From contig NZ_JABXWI010000002.1 in the NCBI RefSeq assembly GCF_014930365.1, forward strand, positions 372,001 to 436,000: 64,000 nucleotides of DNA. The letters are read 5' to 3'. Below are positions 18,256-26,028 of this stretch, piece after piece. Numbering within the stretch: the stretch's first letter is position 1; each line of letters opens with the position of its first letter. This DNA is from Streptomyces caniscabiei (GTDB lineage: Bacteria; Actinomycetota; Actinomycetes; Streptomycetales; Streptomycetaceae). The notes below the pieces were generated by a model. That model was not told the origin of the DNA. It searched no databases and saw only the letters and a program-made list of their open reading frames with translations. The position numbers were made by a program, and so were the translations under genes.

Positions 18256-18280
18256 CTGAGGGGTAATGGCAGGGACCCCC
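18256..18280 (+). promoter_or_regulatory. Operator-like site upstream of the MFS gene
   Basis: A 25-bp sequence with core GGGGTAATGRCAGGGACCCC that matches, at 23 of 25 positions, the site at 19298-19322 before the XRE gene in opposite orientation. It carries outer GGGGT/ACCCC arms, as expected for a dimeric regulator. It lies upstream of the MFS gene. Confidence 0.65.
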
Positions 18281-18326
18281 ACGCACTCAGGTGCCGAGAG
18301 CGCCGGACCCGATCGGGAAGACAGAA

Positions 18327-18360
18327 GCCCGCCGCCGCACGAGGACGTGTGGCGGCGGGC
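18327..18360 (-). terminator. Terminator hairpin after the XRE regulator gene
   Basis: A 14-bp stem (18327-18340 with 18347-18360, one mismatch) and a GAGGAC loop lie 28 bases beyond the end of the reverse-strand regulator gene. Confidence 0.6.
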
Positions 18361-18387
18361 GGGAGCGGGTGAGACCCGAACCCAGGC

Positions 18388-19266
18388 TCAGCGCTCGCTG
18401 TCGGCCTGCGCGGAGGCCGGGTCCTGGTGCTGGGTGGCTACCCAGCTGGCCAGGAGCTTCAGGGCGTCCGCGGCCGGTGTGCCGGGATCGGCGCTGTAGA
18501 CGGTGATGGACAGTCCGTCGTCGCCGGGCAGGTCCAGCATCTCGTGGATCAGCTCCATCTCGCCCACCGCGTGATGCCAGAACCGCTTCGTTCCGTCGGC
18601 GAAGACGTGCACGTCGCGCGCGCCCCACATGGTGCGGAAGGCGTCACTGCGGGTGGACAGCTCACCGATCAGGTTGGACAGCTCACGGTCGTAGGGGTTC
18701 TTGGCGACCTCGACTCGCAAAGCACCCACCCCCTGGCGGGCCACACGTTCCCAGTCGGGGTAGAACCGGGTGGCCCGCGGGTCGAGGAAGGCGAACCGGC
18801 AGGTGTTGACGGGTTCCGTCTCGAACACCTCCCAGTGCAGGGCGCGGGCGAGCGGATTGGCCGCCAGGATGTCCATGCGGTTGTTGCGCAGGTACGCCGG
18901 CTGATCGTGCAGACCCTCGAGGATGCGCAGCACACTCGGACGCACGACGACTGTCTTCGAGCAGCGCCGGACGCGGGCCGGGCCGGAGTTGGCCGCGCGC
19001 GCCAACGCGTACAGGTGATCGCGCTCGACGTCGTTGAGCCGCAGGGCCTGAGCCAGTGAGTCCAGGACGCTGTCGGAGGCCCCGCCGAGATTGCCGCGCT
19101 CCAGGCGGGTGTAGTACTCGACGCTCACCCCGGCGAGCATCGCGACCTCGTTGCGGCGCAGACCAGGTACCCGCCGCTGCCCGTACACCGGCAGACCCGC
19201 CTGTTCAGGCGTGATCTTGCCACGGCGGGACTTGAGGAATGCGCTGACTTCGGCCCGATTGTCCAT
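18388..19266 (-). CDS. XRE-family regulator with MmyB-type ligand domain
   Basis: A 292-residue cytoplasmic regulator. Residues about 10-90 form the XRE helix-turn-helix, with GLRRNEVAMLAGVSVEYYTR (about 35-54), and residues about 108-280 form the MmyB-like PAS-type domain (YLRNNRMDILAANPLARAL, TCRFAFLDPRATRFY), thought to bind fatty-acid-like ligands. The ATG at 19266 fits the family. These regulators are abundant in Streptomyces and usually control an adjacent oxidoreductase or exporter. A near-identical 25-bp site lies just before this gene and another before the MFS gene, suggesting autoregulation plus control of the exporter. Confidence 0.9.
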   Translation of the reverse strand: MDNRAEVSAFLKSRRGKITPEQAGLPVYGQRRVPGLRRNEVAMLAGVSVEYYTRLERGNLGGASDSVLDSLAQALRLNDVERDHLYALARAANSGPARVRRCSKTVVVRPSVLRILEGLHDQPAYLRNNRMDILAANPLARALHWEVFETEPVNTCRFAFLDPRATRFYPDWERVARQGVGALRVEVAKNPYDRELSNLIGELSTRSDAFRTMWGARDVHVFADGTKRFWHHAVGEMELIHEMLDLPGDDGLSITVYSADPGTPAADALKLLASWVATQHQDPASAQADSER

Positions 19267-19297
19267 GCCTCCAGCGTAGGAAGACCAGGGCGCCGCT

Positions 19298-19322
19298 GGG
19301 GGTCCCTGTCATTACCCCTCAC
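19298..19322 (-). promoter_or_regulatory. Operator-like site upstream of the XRE regulator
   Basis: The second copy of the 25-bp sequence (core GGGGTAATGRCAGGGACCCC on the minus strand), 32-56 bases before the regulator ATG. Two copies, each upstream of one gene of the pair, point to a regulator-binding site. Confidence 0.65.
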
Positions 19323-19395
19323 AGCACAGACTCCCTCGACCGGATCAGAGCCGGTCACCTGTCGAATGCTGTCTTGCGCAGCGGGAAGGAGCCGC

Positions 19396-19668
19396 ATGCG
19401 TACGACGACACCGGGGCTCGGCGGTCCCGAGGTGGGCGTGCTCGGACTGCCGGACAACGCCGACGCCGTAGGGCTCCGCTCGCGACACCGCAGCATCCTG
19501 CAATCCCCCAAGGCGACCCGGGGCCCCTACAACGCGAAACTCCTCGACCACTCCTACGACCTCGGTTTCACCATCCGAGGCTCGGCCTCCGGTCCGCAGA
19601 CCGCGGCTGTACCCGAGTCGGGAAGAAGCACCCTGGGCACCGCGTCCTGGGAGGTCAACAACAAGTAG
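19396..19668 (+). pseudogene. Aldo/keto reductase N-terminal remnant
   Basis: A 90-codon frame with a good ribosome site (GGAAGGAG five bases before the ATG). Its first residues, MRTTTPGLGGPEVGVLGL, match the N-terminal strand of aldo/keto reductases, but the catalytic Asp-Tyr-Lys-His part and the barrel are missing; the rest of the frame matches nothing I recognise. It is divergent from the XRE gene, the usual place for that regulator's target enzyme. I read it as the surviving head of a deleted reductase gene; it could still be expressed as a short protein. Confidence 0.45.
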
Positions 19669-19811
19669 GCGTTCCTGGAACGTCGTGTCGCCGGACAACG
19701 TGCGGTAGGTCGGTCTGCCCGACGTGGCTGGTGCCGACGAGACGACCGCGGGCGTAGGCAGCCTGAAAATCGACAGGGTCGTGTCCCAGGTAAAACGGCT
19801 CAGGGCAACAG

Positions 19812-19843
19812 GGGCGGGTGTCCAACACCTTGGACACCCGCCC
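19812..19843. terminator. Intrinsic terminator hairpin
   Basis: A perfect 13-bp stem (19812-19824 with 19831-19843) and an ACACCT loop, inside the remnant-rich region. It probably once terminated the gene whose head survives at 19396. Confidence 0.65.
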
Positions 19844-19924
19844 AGGGACGCGGATCTGAGCCATTCGACTCGGACAGAGTTCGGTCATCTGCCATCGGGG
19901 GACTGTCACGGCCCGCGTTGATTT

Positions 19925-19996
19925 CACTTCACCGGCGCCGTGCTCCCCGTCGACGGGGGGCACCGCCGCAACCGGTCACCCCGCCTTCGTGCAACT
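19925..19996 (+). pseudogene. SDR C-terminal remnant
   Basis: A stretch reading FTGAVLPVDGGHRRNRSP closely resembles the C-terminal end of short-chain dehydrogenases (V-T-G-x-V-L-P-V-D-G-G). No Rossmann fold or Tyr-x-x-x-Lys remains upstream, and a stop lies just before it in frame. Only a small fragment is left. Confidence 0.4.
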
Positions 19997-20213
19997 GCTG
20001 CTCAACGGCGCCTGACCGTGCCGCTCACTCGGTCGCAGCGGAGACATCTGGCCCTCGAATCTGTGACAGAGCCGACATGGCGGCGGGTTCCACGGGCCGC
20101 GGTGGAGGTCTTCGGAAGAGCGGAGGAGATCTGCCTTGAGCAGTGCGGCGGCGAGTTCGGCATGACGGGAGAATTGCGGAGGAGACGCTGCGTGCTTTCG
20201 TCGGCATCCTGCA

Positions 20214-20456
20214 GATGGCGGGCGCGCCGCCACCCGGCAGATCACCGCGGACCAACTGGCCAACCTGAACAGGCTCGACGCCAACCCTGTTAGGTCCGCG
20301 CTCCGTCAGTTCCGGTTACTGCTGCTCGCCCGCCGGACCTTCCAGCACTGCGACATCGCGCGGCTGCGGCAATCGATGAGCAGCCCCTCCGAACTCGCCG
20401 AGGCACTGCGCAGCGGCAACGGCGACCCGGCGGGCGGGTACCCGCGTCAGGACTGA
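20214..20456 (+). pseudogene. GntR/FCD regulator remnant
   Basis: An open frame of 80 codons without a plausible start. It reads like the beginning and end of an FCD ligand-binding domain joined by a deletion: AATRQITADQLANLNRLD, then NPVRSALRQFRLLLLARRT and LAEALRSGNGDPAG, ending in a normal stop. The winged-helix DNA-binding part is not visible upstream. It adjoins the aromatic-degradation genes and may once have regulated them. Confidence 0.4.
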
Positions 20457-20698
20457 CCGTTGCCCGCGATCCCCAGGGCCGCCCGAGTGGCCGCGGGCTC
20501 GTACTCGGAGCACGCCGCCGGCGCCGGGGAAGACCGCCACAGTCAACTGTCGGGTGGGTTCCCCGGGCGGGCGGAGCTGGCTCTCCGGGGTAGGCATGCT
20601 CCATTGCATGGGATGAACTGTTCCTTCGAGTCAGAGGGAAGGCACGTGGAGGCCGTCCGTCCGCCGAGGTTCTTCCGCCCGTCACACGATGACGACGG

Positions 20699-21196
20699 TC
20701 ACGCGGGCTTTGCTTCCTGGTTGGTGATGAAGTCGGCCGGCGGCGCCCCGGGGCCCCAGATGGCTTCGGGGCAGTCCCAGTCGTTCGGCTGCCAGGTCTC
20801 GGTGATGCGGTCCATGTCGCTGGAGTACTCGATCCAGCTGCCCCAGGGGTCCTGGATGTAGTGGAAGAGGTTCGAGCCGAGGGTGTGGCGGCCGAGGCCC
20901 CAGCCCTTCGCGTAGCCCACGGAGGCCATGTGCCGCGCGCCCATGGCGATCTGGTCGATGTCGGCGACCATCCAGCTGGAGTGGTACAGGCCGGGGTGCG
21001 TTCCCGGGACGAACCCGAAGACATGGTGGTCACCGGGCCTCGAGTTCATGAAGACGGGCCCGCCGTTGATGATGCGGTCCGACAGGCGCAGCCCGAGGGT
21101 GCGGGTGTAGAAGGCTTCGGAGGCGCTCACGTCGGAGCTGAAGATCAGCATGTGGCCGAGTCGCTGGGGCGGGTGTTCTCGCTCGCGTTCAGCCAA
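20699..21196 (-). CDS. Extradiol dioxygenase, C-terminal catalytic half (frame-split)
   Basis: This frame encodes the catalytic vicinal-oxygen-chelate domain of a type I extradiol ring-cleavage dioxygenase. The iron ligands are all present: His in RLGHMLIF, His in GLYHSSWMV and Glu in WIEYSSD. The preceding gene encodes the matching N-terminal domain in another frame, with a 52-base overlap, so the two together would make a normal protein of about 300 residues. The best available start is TTG at 21196, without a clear ribosome site. Either a frameshift broke a single gene, or the halves are made separately or by frameshifting. Substrate: a catechol-like diol, identity unknown. Confidence 0.7.
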   Translation of the reverse strand: MAEREREHPPQRLGHMLIFSSDVSASEAFYTRTLGLRLSDRIINGGPVFMNSRPGDHHVFGFVPGTHPGLYHSSWMVADIDQIAMGARHMASVGYAKGWGLGRHTLGSNLFHYIQDPWGSWIEYSSDMDRITETWQPNDWDCPEAIWGPGAPPADFITNQEAKPA

Positions 21197-21624
21197 CGGG
21201 CCTGGTCGATCCGACGGACCCGATCACCGACGTTGGCGTCCTGCGCGTCGGTGGTACCGAACTCGCGCCAGGCGGCGATGCCCTCGTCACGGATATTGAC
21301 CAGGTTGCCTTCATGATCGCGGAACCACAGCCCGCCGGGCACCTCGGCCGGCGCGTCCAGGAGCCTCAGGCCCAGGCCCTCCAGGTGGCGCTGCCACTCG
21401 CGCAGCGAACCCGGCTCCACGGCGAAAGCCACGTGGTGCAGCCGCTTGACCGGCCCCTCCGTCAGCACCGTCTGGTCCTGCTCCCGGCCGTCGCAGCGGA
21501 TCACCACCGCGTTGCCGCGCTCCGCCGTCTCCAGTCCGAACGCGCCGTAGAAGTCCGCGCCCGTGTCGAGCGACGGCACCTGGAGTCCGTAGTGCAGGAG
21601 ACCTTTGGCACGCAACATGTGCAC
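21145..21624 (-). CDS. Extradiol dioxygenase, N-terminal half (frame-split)
   Basis: A 159-residue VOC/glyoxalase-fold domain: LLHYGLQVPSLDTGADFYGA at the start, RLHHVAFAVEPGSLREWQ and GLWFRDHEGNLVNIRDE. In type I extradiol dioxygenases this domain is structural and precedes the iron-binding domain. The last 20 residues (NASENTRPSDSATC) are out-of-frame readthrough; the correct continuation lies in the neighbouring frame. It has its own ribosome site and ATG. It is divergent from the FAA hydrolase gene, which would act on a ring-cleavage product. Confidence 0.7.
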   Translation of the reverse strand: MHMLRAKGLLHYGLQVPSLDTGADFYGAFGLETAERGNAVVIRCDGREQDQTVLTEGPVKRLHHVAFAVEPGSLREWQRHLEGLGLRLLDAPAEVPGGLWFRDHEGNLVNIRDEGIAAWREFGTTDAQDANVGDRVRRIDQARWLNASENTRPSDSATC

Positions 21625-21671
21625 TCCTCATGTTTCTGGTGAACTCGCATCCCACACGAGCACCGGATCAA

Positions 21672-21681
21672 GTGTGTACAC
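21672..21681. promoter_or_regulatory. GTGTGTACAC operator-like site
   Basis: A GTG-N4-CAC site with local AT enrichment (CAAGTGTGTACACCTTTAGG), about 48 bases before the start of the dioxygenase gene. It resembles the sites at 22064 and 33250. Confidence 0.45.
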
Positions 21682-22063
21682 CTTTAGGCCTGGAGTCCAG
21701 ATCCCGGGGGAACTTTCTCCATTTCGGACCGCAGATCGCGCCCCCCGACCGCAGCCACCCGGGATCCCACGACATGAGACCGACCCCTCGACGACCTGGC
21801 GCGCTGTTCCGGCTACTTCCCCGCCTGCCGCACGGCCGGGGACCGCGGGGCGACCGCGACGAAGAGGCAGTAGCACTCCCGGCACACATGCGCCCCGACA
21901 CCGTCTTTCAGCAGGAAGACGCATGCCCCCCATGGCGACTGATCCACGAAAGGCGCGCCACCGCCGAGTACCACCACCGCCCGCACACCGACATCCGCCC
22001 TACGAGTGCAGGCGCCCTCCATCGACCGCCACGCACGCAAGAAACCACCCTTCCCCTCTCAAT

Positions 22064-22073
22064 GTGTATGCAC
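22064..22073. promoter_or_regulatory. GTGTATGCAC operator-like site
   Basis: This site (in CTCAATGTGTATGCACTATG) lies about 42 bases before the FAA hydrolase ATG. Its 10-bp core is the exact reverse complement of the core at 33250-33259, and both are preceded by CTCAAT. Confidence 0.5.
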
Positions 22074-22114
22074 TATGGTTCAGCTGCTTCAGAGAGTCGG
22101 ATGCCGGAGGAATC

Positions 22115-23023
22115 ATGAAACCGCCTGAATGGTCACTGGTGCAGTACCGGGTCGAAGACTCGGAGAAAGTCACCGTCGGTGCCTACACCGACGGAACCGT
22201 GGTCCAGGGTCCACCCGGGACCGAAGGCCTCACGCTGATGGACGTACTCGCCCGTTGGGAGTCGCTCGCCCCGCTGTTCCGCGACTGGGCCCCGGCGACA
22301 GCCGACGCCGTCGCGGGCGCCCGGCTCGCCCCGCCGCTCACCTATCCGGGCAAGGTGCTCTGCGCCGGAGCCAACTACTGGGACCACATCGCCGAGATGG
22401 GCTGTGAACGCCCCGACGAGCTGGGGGACCCGTTCTTCTTCCTCAAGCCACCGACGACGACCGTGACGGGCCCGGGGGACCCGGTGCCGCTGCCCGCCTA
22501 TCCGGGCGCGTGCGTCGACTGGGAGGCCGAGCTGGCCGTCGTCGTAGGCCGTGGCGGGCGCGAGATCGCGCCCGAGCAGGCCATGGGTCATGTGGCCGGC
22601 TACCTGGCGGCGAACGACATCTCGGCCCGGGACCGGCTCAGGTCCGACAAGCCGGTCGCCGAGCCGTTCACGTTCGACTGGGTCGGCCACAAGGGGCAGG
22701 ACGGCTTCTGCCCGCTCGGCCCCGGGGTGGTGCCGGCCTGGCAGATCGCCGACCCGCAGAACCTGCGGATCCAGCTCAGCGTCAACGGAGTCCTGAAGCA
22801 GGACTCCTCCACCGCACAGATGATGGTGAAGATCCCGGAAGTGATAGCGGCGGCCAGCCGCATCACCCGCCTCGAACCCGGAGACGTCGTCCTCACCGGC
22901 ACACCGGCCGGCTGTGGCGTACCGCGCGGGGAGTTCCTGGCCGCCGGGGATGACATAGTCATCGAGATCGAGCGCGTCGGTCGCCTGGAGAACAAGGTGG
23001 TGGCGTCATGCGCGACACGCTGA
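22115..23023 (+). CDS. Fumarylacetoacetate hydrolase family protein
   Basis: A 302-residue FAH-fold enzyme of the class that hydrolyses or isomerises ring-cleavage products (acylpyruvates, 2-hydroxyhepta-2,4-dienedioate and similar). Conserved parts are KVLCAGANYWDHIAEM, FFFLKPPTT, the metal-binding DWEAELAVVVGRGG (Glu-x-Glu), GYLAANDISARD and the C-terminal GDVVLTGTPAGCG. The ATG at 22115 follows GGAGGAA by a few bases and gives normal length. The gene overlaps the following MDR gene by 16 bases, so the two are translated together. It should act after the extradiol dioxygenase; the specific compound is unknown. Confidence 0.9.
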   Translation: MKPPEWSLVQYRVEDSEKVTVGAYTDGTVVQGPPGTEGLTLMDVLARWESLAPLFRDWAPATADAVAGARLAPPLTYPGKVLCAGANYWDHIAEMGCERPDELGDPFFFLKPPTTTVTGPGDPVPLPAYPGACVDWEAELAVVVGRGGREIAPEQAMGHVAGYLAANDISARDRLRSDKPVAEPFTFDWVGHKGQDGFCPLGPGVVPAWQIADPQNLRIQLSVNGVLKQDSSTAQMMVKIPEVIAAASRITRLEPGDVVLTGTPAGCGVPRGEFLAAGDDIVIEIERVGRLENKVVASCATR

Positions 23024-24123
23024 CCGTTTCCGAGCTCGGCTGGTCCCCGGCGCTGCCGGTTCCGGCGACCATGCGAGCCATGCTGTTCCGCCGGTTCGGA
23101 CCGCCCGACGTCCTGGAGCAGGCCACGGTCGACACACCGTGCCCCGGCCCCGGAGAGGTCCTCGTCCAGGTCGCCTCGGTCGGTATCGGCCGACTGCTCG
23201 ACCTCACGGCCCGCGCGGGCAACCACCCCTACGCCACCATCGAGCCGCCCCACATCCTGGGCGCGGACCACGCCGGAACGATCGCCGCACTGGGCGAGGG
23301 CGTGGGCTCCGTCCAGGTCGGCGACCGCGTGGCCGTCCTGCCCGGTGTCGCCTGCGGCACCTGTGCCTACTGCGCGGACGGCCGCGAGGAAGTCTGCGAC
23401 GGCCTGACCGTGATAGGCACACACCGGCCCGGCGCCTACGCGCAGTACTGCGTGGTACCCGCGGTCAACGTCCACAGGGTCCCGGACGGCATCCCGGCCG
23501 CAATGGCCGCCTCCCTCGCACTCCTCGGAGCCGTCGCCGCCAACCAGATGACCCAGGCAGGGCTCCGCCCCGGACACTGGGTGCTCGTCCAGGGCGCGTC
23601 CTCCGCACTCGGCTCCACCACGGCCGCCTACGCCCAGCACCTGGGCGCGAAGATCATCTCGACCTCCCGTTCCGCCGACAAGCGCGCGGCCATGGCCGCC
23701 GCGGGAGCCGACCTCGTGCTCGACACCAACGCACCGGACTTCGTGAAGCGCGTACGCGAGGCCACCGGCGGTCGCGGTGTCGACATCGCCGTCGACAACC
23801 TCGGCGACCCGGACGTCTGGGACGCCACCGTCGACTCGCTGGCCCGCGGCGGCGCGGTGGTCACCTCGGGCGCCTTCCTCGGCGGCAAGGTGGGAATCGA
23901 CCTGCGGCGCGTGTACTCCGACTGCCACCGCATCATCGGGGTCCGCACGGGCAACCCGGCGGCGGTGGCGGAACTGTGGAAGCAGGTGGAGAATGGCTTC
24001 CGGGCCGTGGTCGACCGCACGTTCCCCATCGCTCGCGCAGCCGACGCCCACCGTTACATGGAGGACGACAACAGCCTCGGGCGGGTGGCGCTCACCGTAC
24101 GCCCGGAGGACTGGGACGCGTAA
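23008..24123 (+). CDS. MDR-family alcohol dehydrogenase / quinone oxidoreductase
   Basis: A 371-residue medium-chain dehydrogenase. The GroES-like N-terminal domain has a structural-zinc Cys pattern, CGTCAYCADGREEVC (about residues 113-127), and GHE-like ILGADHAGTIAALGEG where the catalytic Glu is replaced by Asp-His. The Rossmann domain shows VLVQGASSALGSTTAAYAQH for NAD(P) binding. The start at 23008 overlaps the FAA hydrolase; an inner ATG near 23071 (MRAMLFRRFG) also fits the family. It probably reduces or oxidises an intermediate of the same aromatic pathway. Confidence 0.86.
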   Translation: MRDTLTVSELGWSPALPVPATMRAMLFRRFGPPDVLEQATVDTPCPGPGEVLVQVASVGIGRLLDLTARAGNHPYATIEPPHILGADHAGTIAALGEGVGSVQVGDRVAVLPGVACGTCAYCADGREEVCDGLTVIGTHRPGAYAQYCVVPAVNVHRVPDGIPAAMAASLALLGAVAANQMTQAGLRPGHWVLVQGASSALGSTTAAYAQHLGAKIISTSRSADKRAAMAAAGADLVLDTNAPDFVKRVREATGGRGVDIAVDNLGDPDVWDATVDSLARGGAVVTSGAFLGGKVGIDLRRVYSDCHRIIGVRTGNPAAVAELWKQVENGFRAVVDRTFPIARAADAHRYMEDDNSLGRVALTVRPEDWDA

Positions 24124-24140
24124 CGGACGAATGGGGCTGA

Positions 24141-24761
24141 TCAGTGCGGATCGCCTGGGGTGCTCGAGCCGGCCAGCCATTTCGCACCCTCGTCGTAGAG
24201 GCGCCCCACGACCCCACCCGTCAGTCCCGGCAGCCCGGTCTTCACGGTGAAGCCGGCCTTGGTCTGCAGATAGCCGAGATGGCGATAGCCCACGGGGAAG
24301 CGACCCAGTAGCTGCTGGTCCAGGCTCAGCGTCGCGGATGGATCGACCACGTCCAGACGGTCCTTCTCGTAGATCGGCTGGCGGCGCACGATCTTCCACG
24401 CGCCCTCGTGGCGCGCGCAGAAATCGTAGAAGCGTCCCGTGCAGACGACGTCGACCTCCACTCCGTCGACCACGGCCCTCTGATTGATGGTCATTTTGGT
24501 CTGGGCCGTGGCGCGGTCGCCGACGACATCGGCGGTGTGACCGCCGAGGAAGTGGAGGATGCTGACGCCGTTGTCGAAGCCCTCCCGGCTGATGGCGATG
24601 AACTCGGTCGCCGGACCCTGGAACCAAGTGGCTGTCATCCAGCCGTCGTCGGGATGCCACACGGTGGCGAACCGCTCCCAGTCACCCGCATCGCGCCACA
24701 GCGCCCAGTCCTCGACCAGCTGACGCAGCTCGCGCTTGTCCGTCTCGATTGTCGGCATCAA
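24141..24761 (-). CDS. SnoaL/NTF2-like fold protein
   Basis: A 206-residue protein with an N-terminal alpha+beta cone: LRQLVEDWALWRDAGDWERF, FATVWHPDDGWM, and DFCARHEGAWKIVRRQPIY are typical of the SnoaL-like/bile-acid dehydratase group. Such folds include dehydratases, cyclases and the small subunits of ring hydroxylases. Candidate catalytic residues are an Asp in the DDGW strand and a His in the HFLGGH loop, but the reaction is unknown. It is reverse-strand, divergent from the LysR gene and convergent with the MDR gene. A likely role is in the same aromatic pathway, inferred only from position. Confidence 0.72.
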   Translation of the reverse strand: MMPTIETDKRELRQLVEDWALWRDAGDWERFATVWHPDDGWMTATWFQGPATEFIAISREGFDNGVSILHFLGGHTADVVGDRATAQTKMTINQRAVVDGVEVDVVCTGRFYDFCARHEGAWKIVRRQPIYEKDRLDVVDPSATLSLDQQLLGRFPVGYRHLGYLQTKAGFTVKTGLPGLTGGVVGRLYDEGAKWLAGSSTPGDPH

Positions 24762-24937
24762 AGCCTCCGTCGGGTGCCGAAAAGAAATCCTCTAGTGAGC
24801 GGTGATCGATAGCCCAGTTCGGCGGAGCCGGCGAGTGCACGTGAATATAACTGCCGACGGCCGGCGGCGGTGCGGCACGAAATGGGCCTATCGAGACGGT
24901 AATACCGTGCCGCTGTTCAGTCGAATCAGAATTTCGC

Positions 24938-25891
24938 ATGCGATACATGAGCGAGGTGAATACCGGAGTGAACAGCAACGCTCGACCGACGAACACCGCA
25001 ACCGGCCTGTATCGGGTCGACCTCAACCTGCTCCCGCTGCTCGCCGCCCTCCTGGAGTACCGCAGTGTCACCCGCGCCGCCCAGGTGGTCGGGTTGACAC
25101 AGCCGGCCATGAGCAACGCCCTGCAACGGCTGCGGCGCACCCTCGGCGACGAACTCCTCGTCCGGGTCGGCCGCCACTACGTGCTCACCGCGCGCGCCGC
25201 GGCGCTGGCCGGGCCGGTCAGCCTGATCCTGGATACAGCGACCAACCAGGTGCTCACGCCTCCCGCGTTCGATCCCGCGACCTCGGAACGCACCTTCCGC
25301 ATTGCCGCGACCAGCGCCACGGCCTTGACCGTCCTTCCCGCCCTCAGCGCCACGCTCGCCGGCTGCGCACCGGGTGTCCGCCTGCACCTGGAACCGCCCG
25401 ATTCCTCCAGGGACCTCACCCGCGGCGACGCGACGGCGGACGTGACGCTGCTGCCCGACACCGTGCCGACCACCCTGCCGAGGGAGCGGCTCTACCACGA
25501 GGACTGGGTCGTGGTCGCCGACGCGAACAACGACCGCATCGGCGAGACGCTGACCCTCGACGACCTCGCCCGGCTGCCGCACGTGGTGTTCGAGTGGAAC
25601 GGAGGACAGGTCGGCGCTCAGCAGGCCTTGGCCCAGCTGCTTCCCGATCTCCACGTCCAGTGCGTCGTCTTCGACTTCCTGATGATCCCCCCGATGGTGA
25701 GCGGCACGCCGGTGATCGCGCTGTTGCAGCGCCGACTGGCCCGACGAGTTACGGCCCAGCACGGGCTCAGGGTGATGGAGTCACCGATTCCCCTGCCGTC
25801 ACTCGGCATCGATCTGGTGTGGAATCCACGCACCGCCGGCGACCCGGGACGGATTTGGTTTCGGAAGCAGCTGATGCGTGCGGTTCATTAG
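24938..25891 (+). CDS. LysR-family transcriptional regulator (NodD-like)
   Basis: A 317-residue LysR regulator. The winged helix is at about residues 27-85: LNLLPLLAALLEYRSVTRAA, then AMSNALQRLRRTLGDELLVR. The effector domain follows from about residue 110. The subtype, with DLNLL at the start, resembles NodD/NahR-type aromatic sensors. The start is uncertain: ATG at 24938 or 24947, or a later GTG. It is divergent from the SnoaL-like gene and lies 137 bases before the Rieske oxygenase on the same strand, so it may control either. Confidence 0.9.
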   Translation: MRYMSEVNTGVNSNARPTNTATGLYRVDLNLLPLLAALLEYRSVTRAAQVVGLTQPAMSNALQRLRRTLGDELLVRVGRHYVLTARAAALAGPVSLILDTATNQVLTPPAFDPATSERTFRIAATSATALTVLPALSATLAGCAPGVRLHLEPPDSSRDLTRGDATADVTLLPDTVPTTLPRERLYHEDWVVVADANNDRIGETLTLDDLARLPHVVFEWNGGQVGAQQALAQLLPDLHVQCVVFDFLMIPPMVSGTPVIALLQRRLARRVTAQHGLRVMESPIPLPSLGIDLVWNPRTAGDPGRIWFRKQLMRAVH

Positions 25892-26028
25892 CGAGCTGAA
25901 TACAAAGCATTTCCAGCATTCGTTGGACTCGTTTCCCGGCTGTGTCTAGCGTTCCGGCGCGAGCACTCTTCTCGCACCGTGGTCCGCGCTCTTGTGGGCC
26001 GGCACCGAACCGGAAAAGGAGAACCGTC

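Larger units (their letters stand above)
21625..22114. other. Divergent regulatory region of the aromatic island
   Basis: 490 bases between the reverse-strand dioxygenase and the forward FAA hydrolase gene. It holds two related palindrome-like sites (21672-21681 and 22064-22073), each next to one of the two genes. The middle part has no convincing coding frame. Confidence 0.5.
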
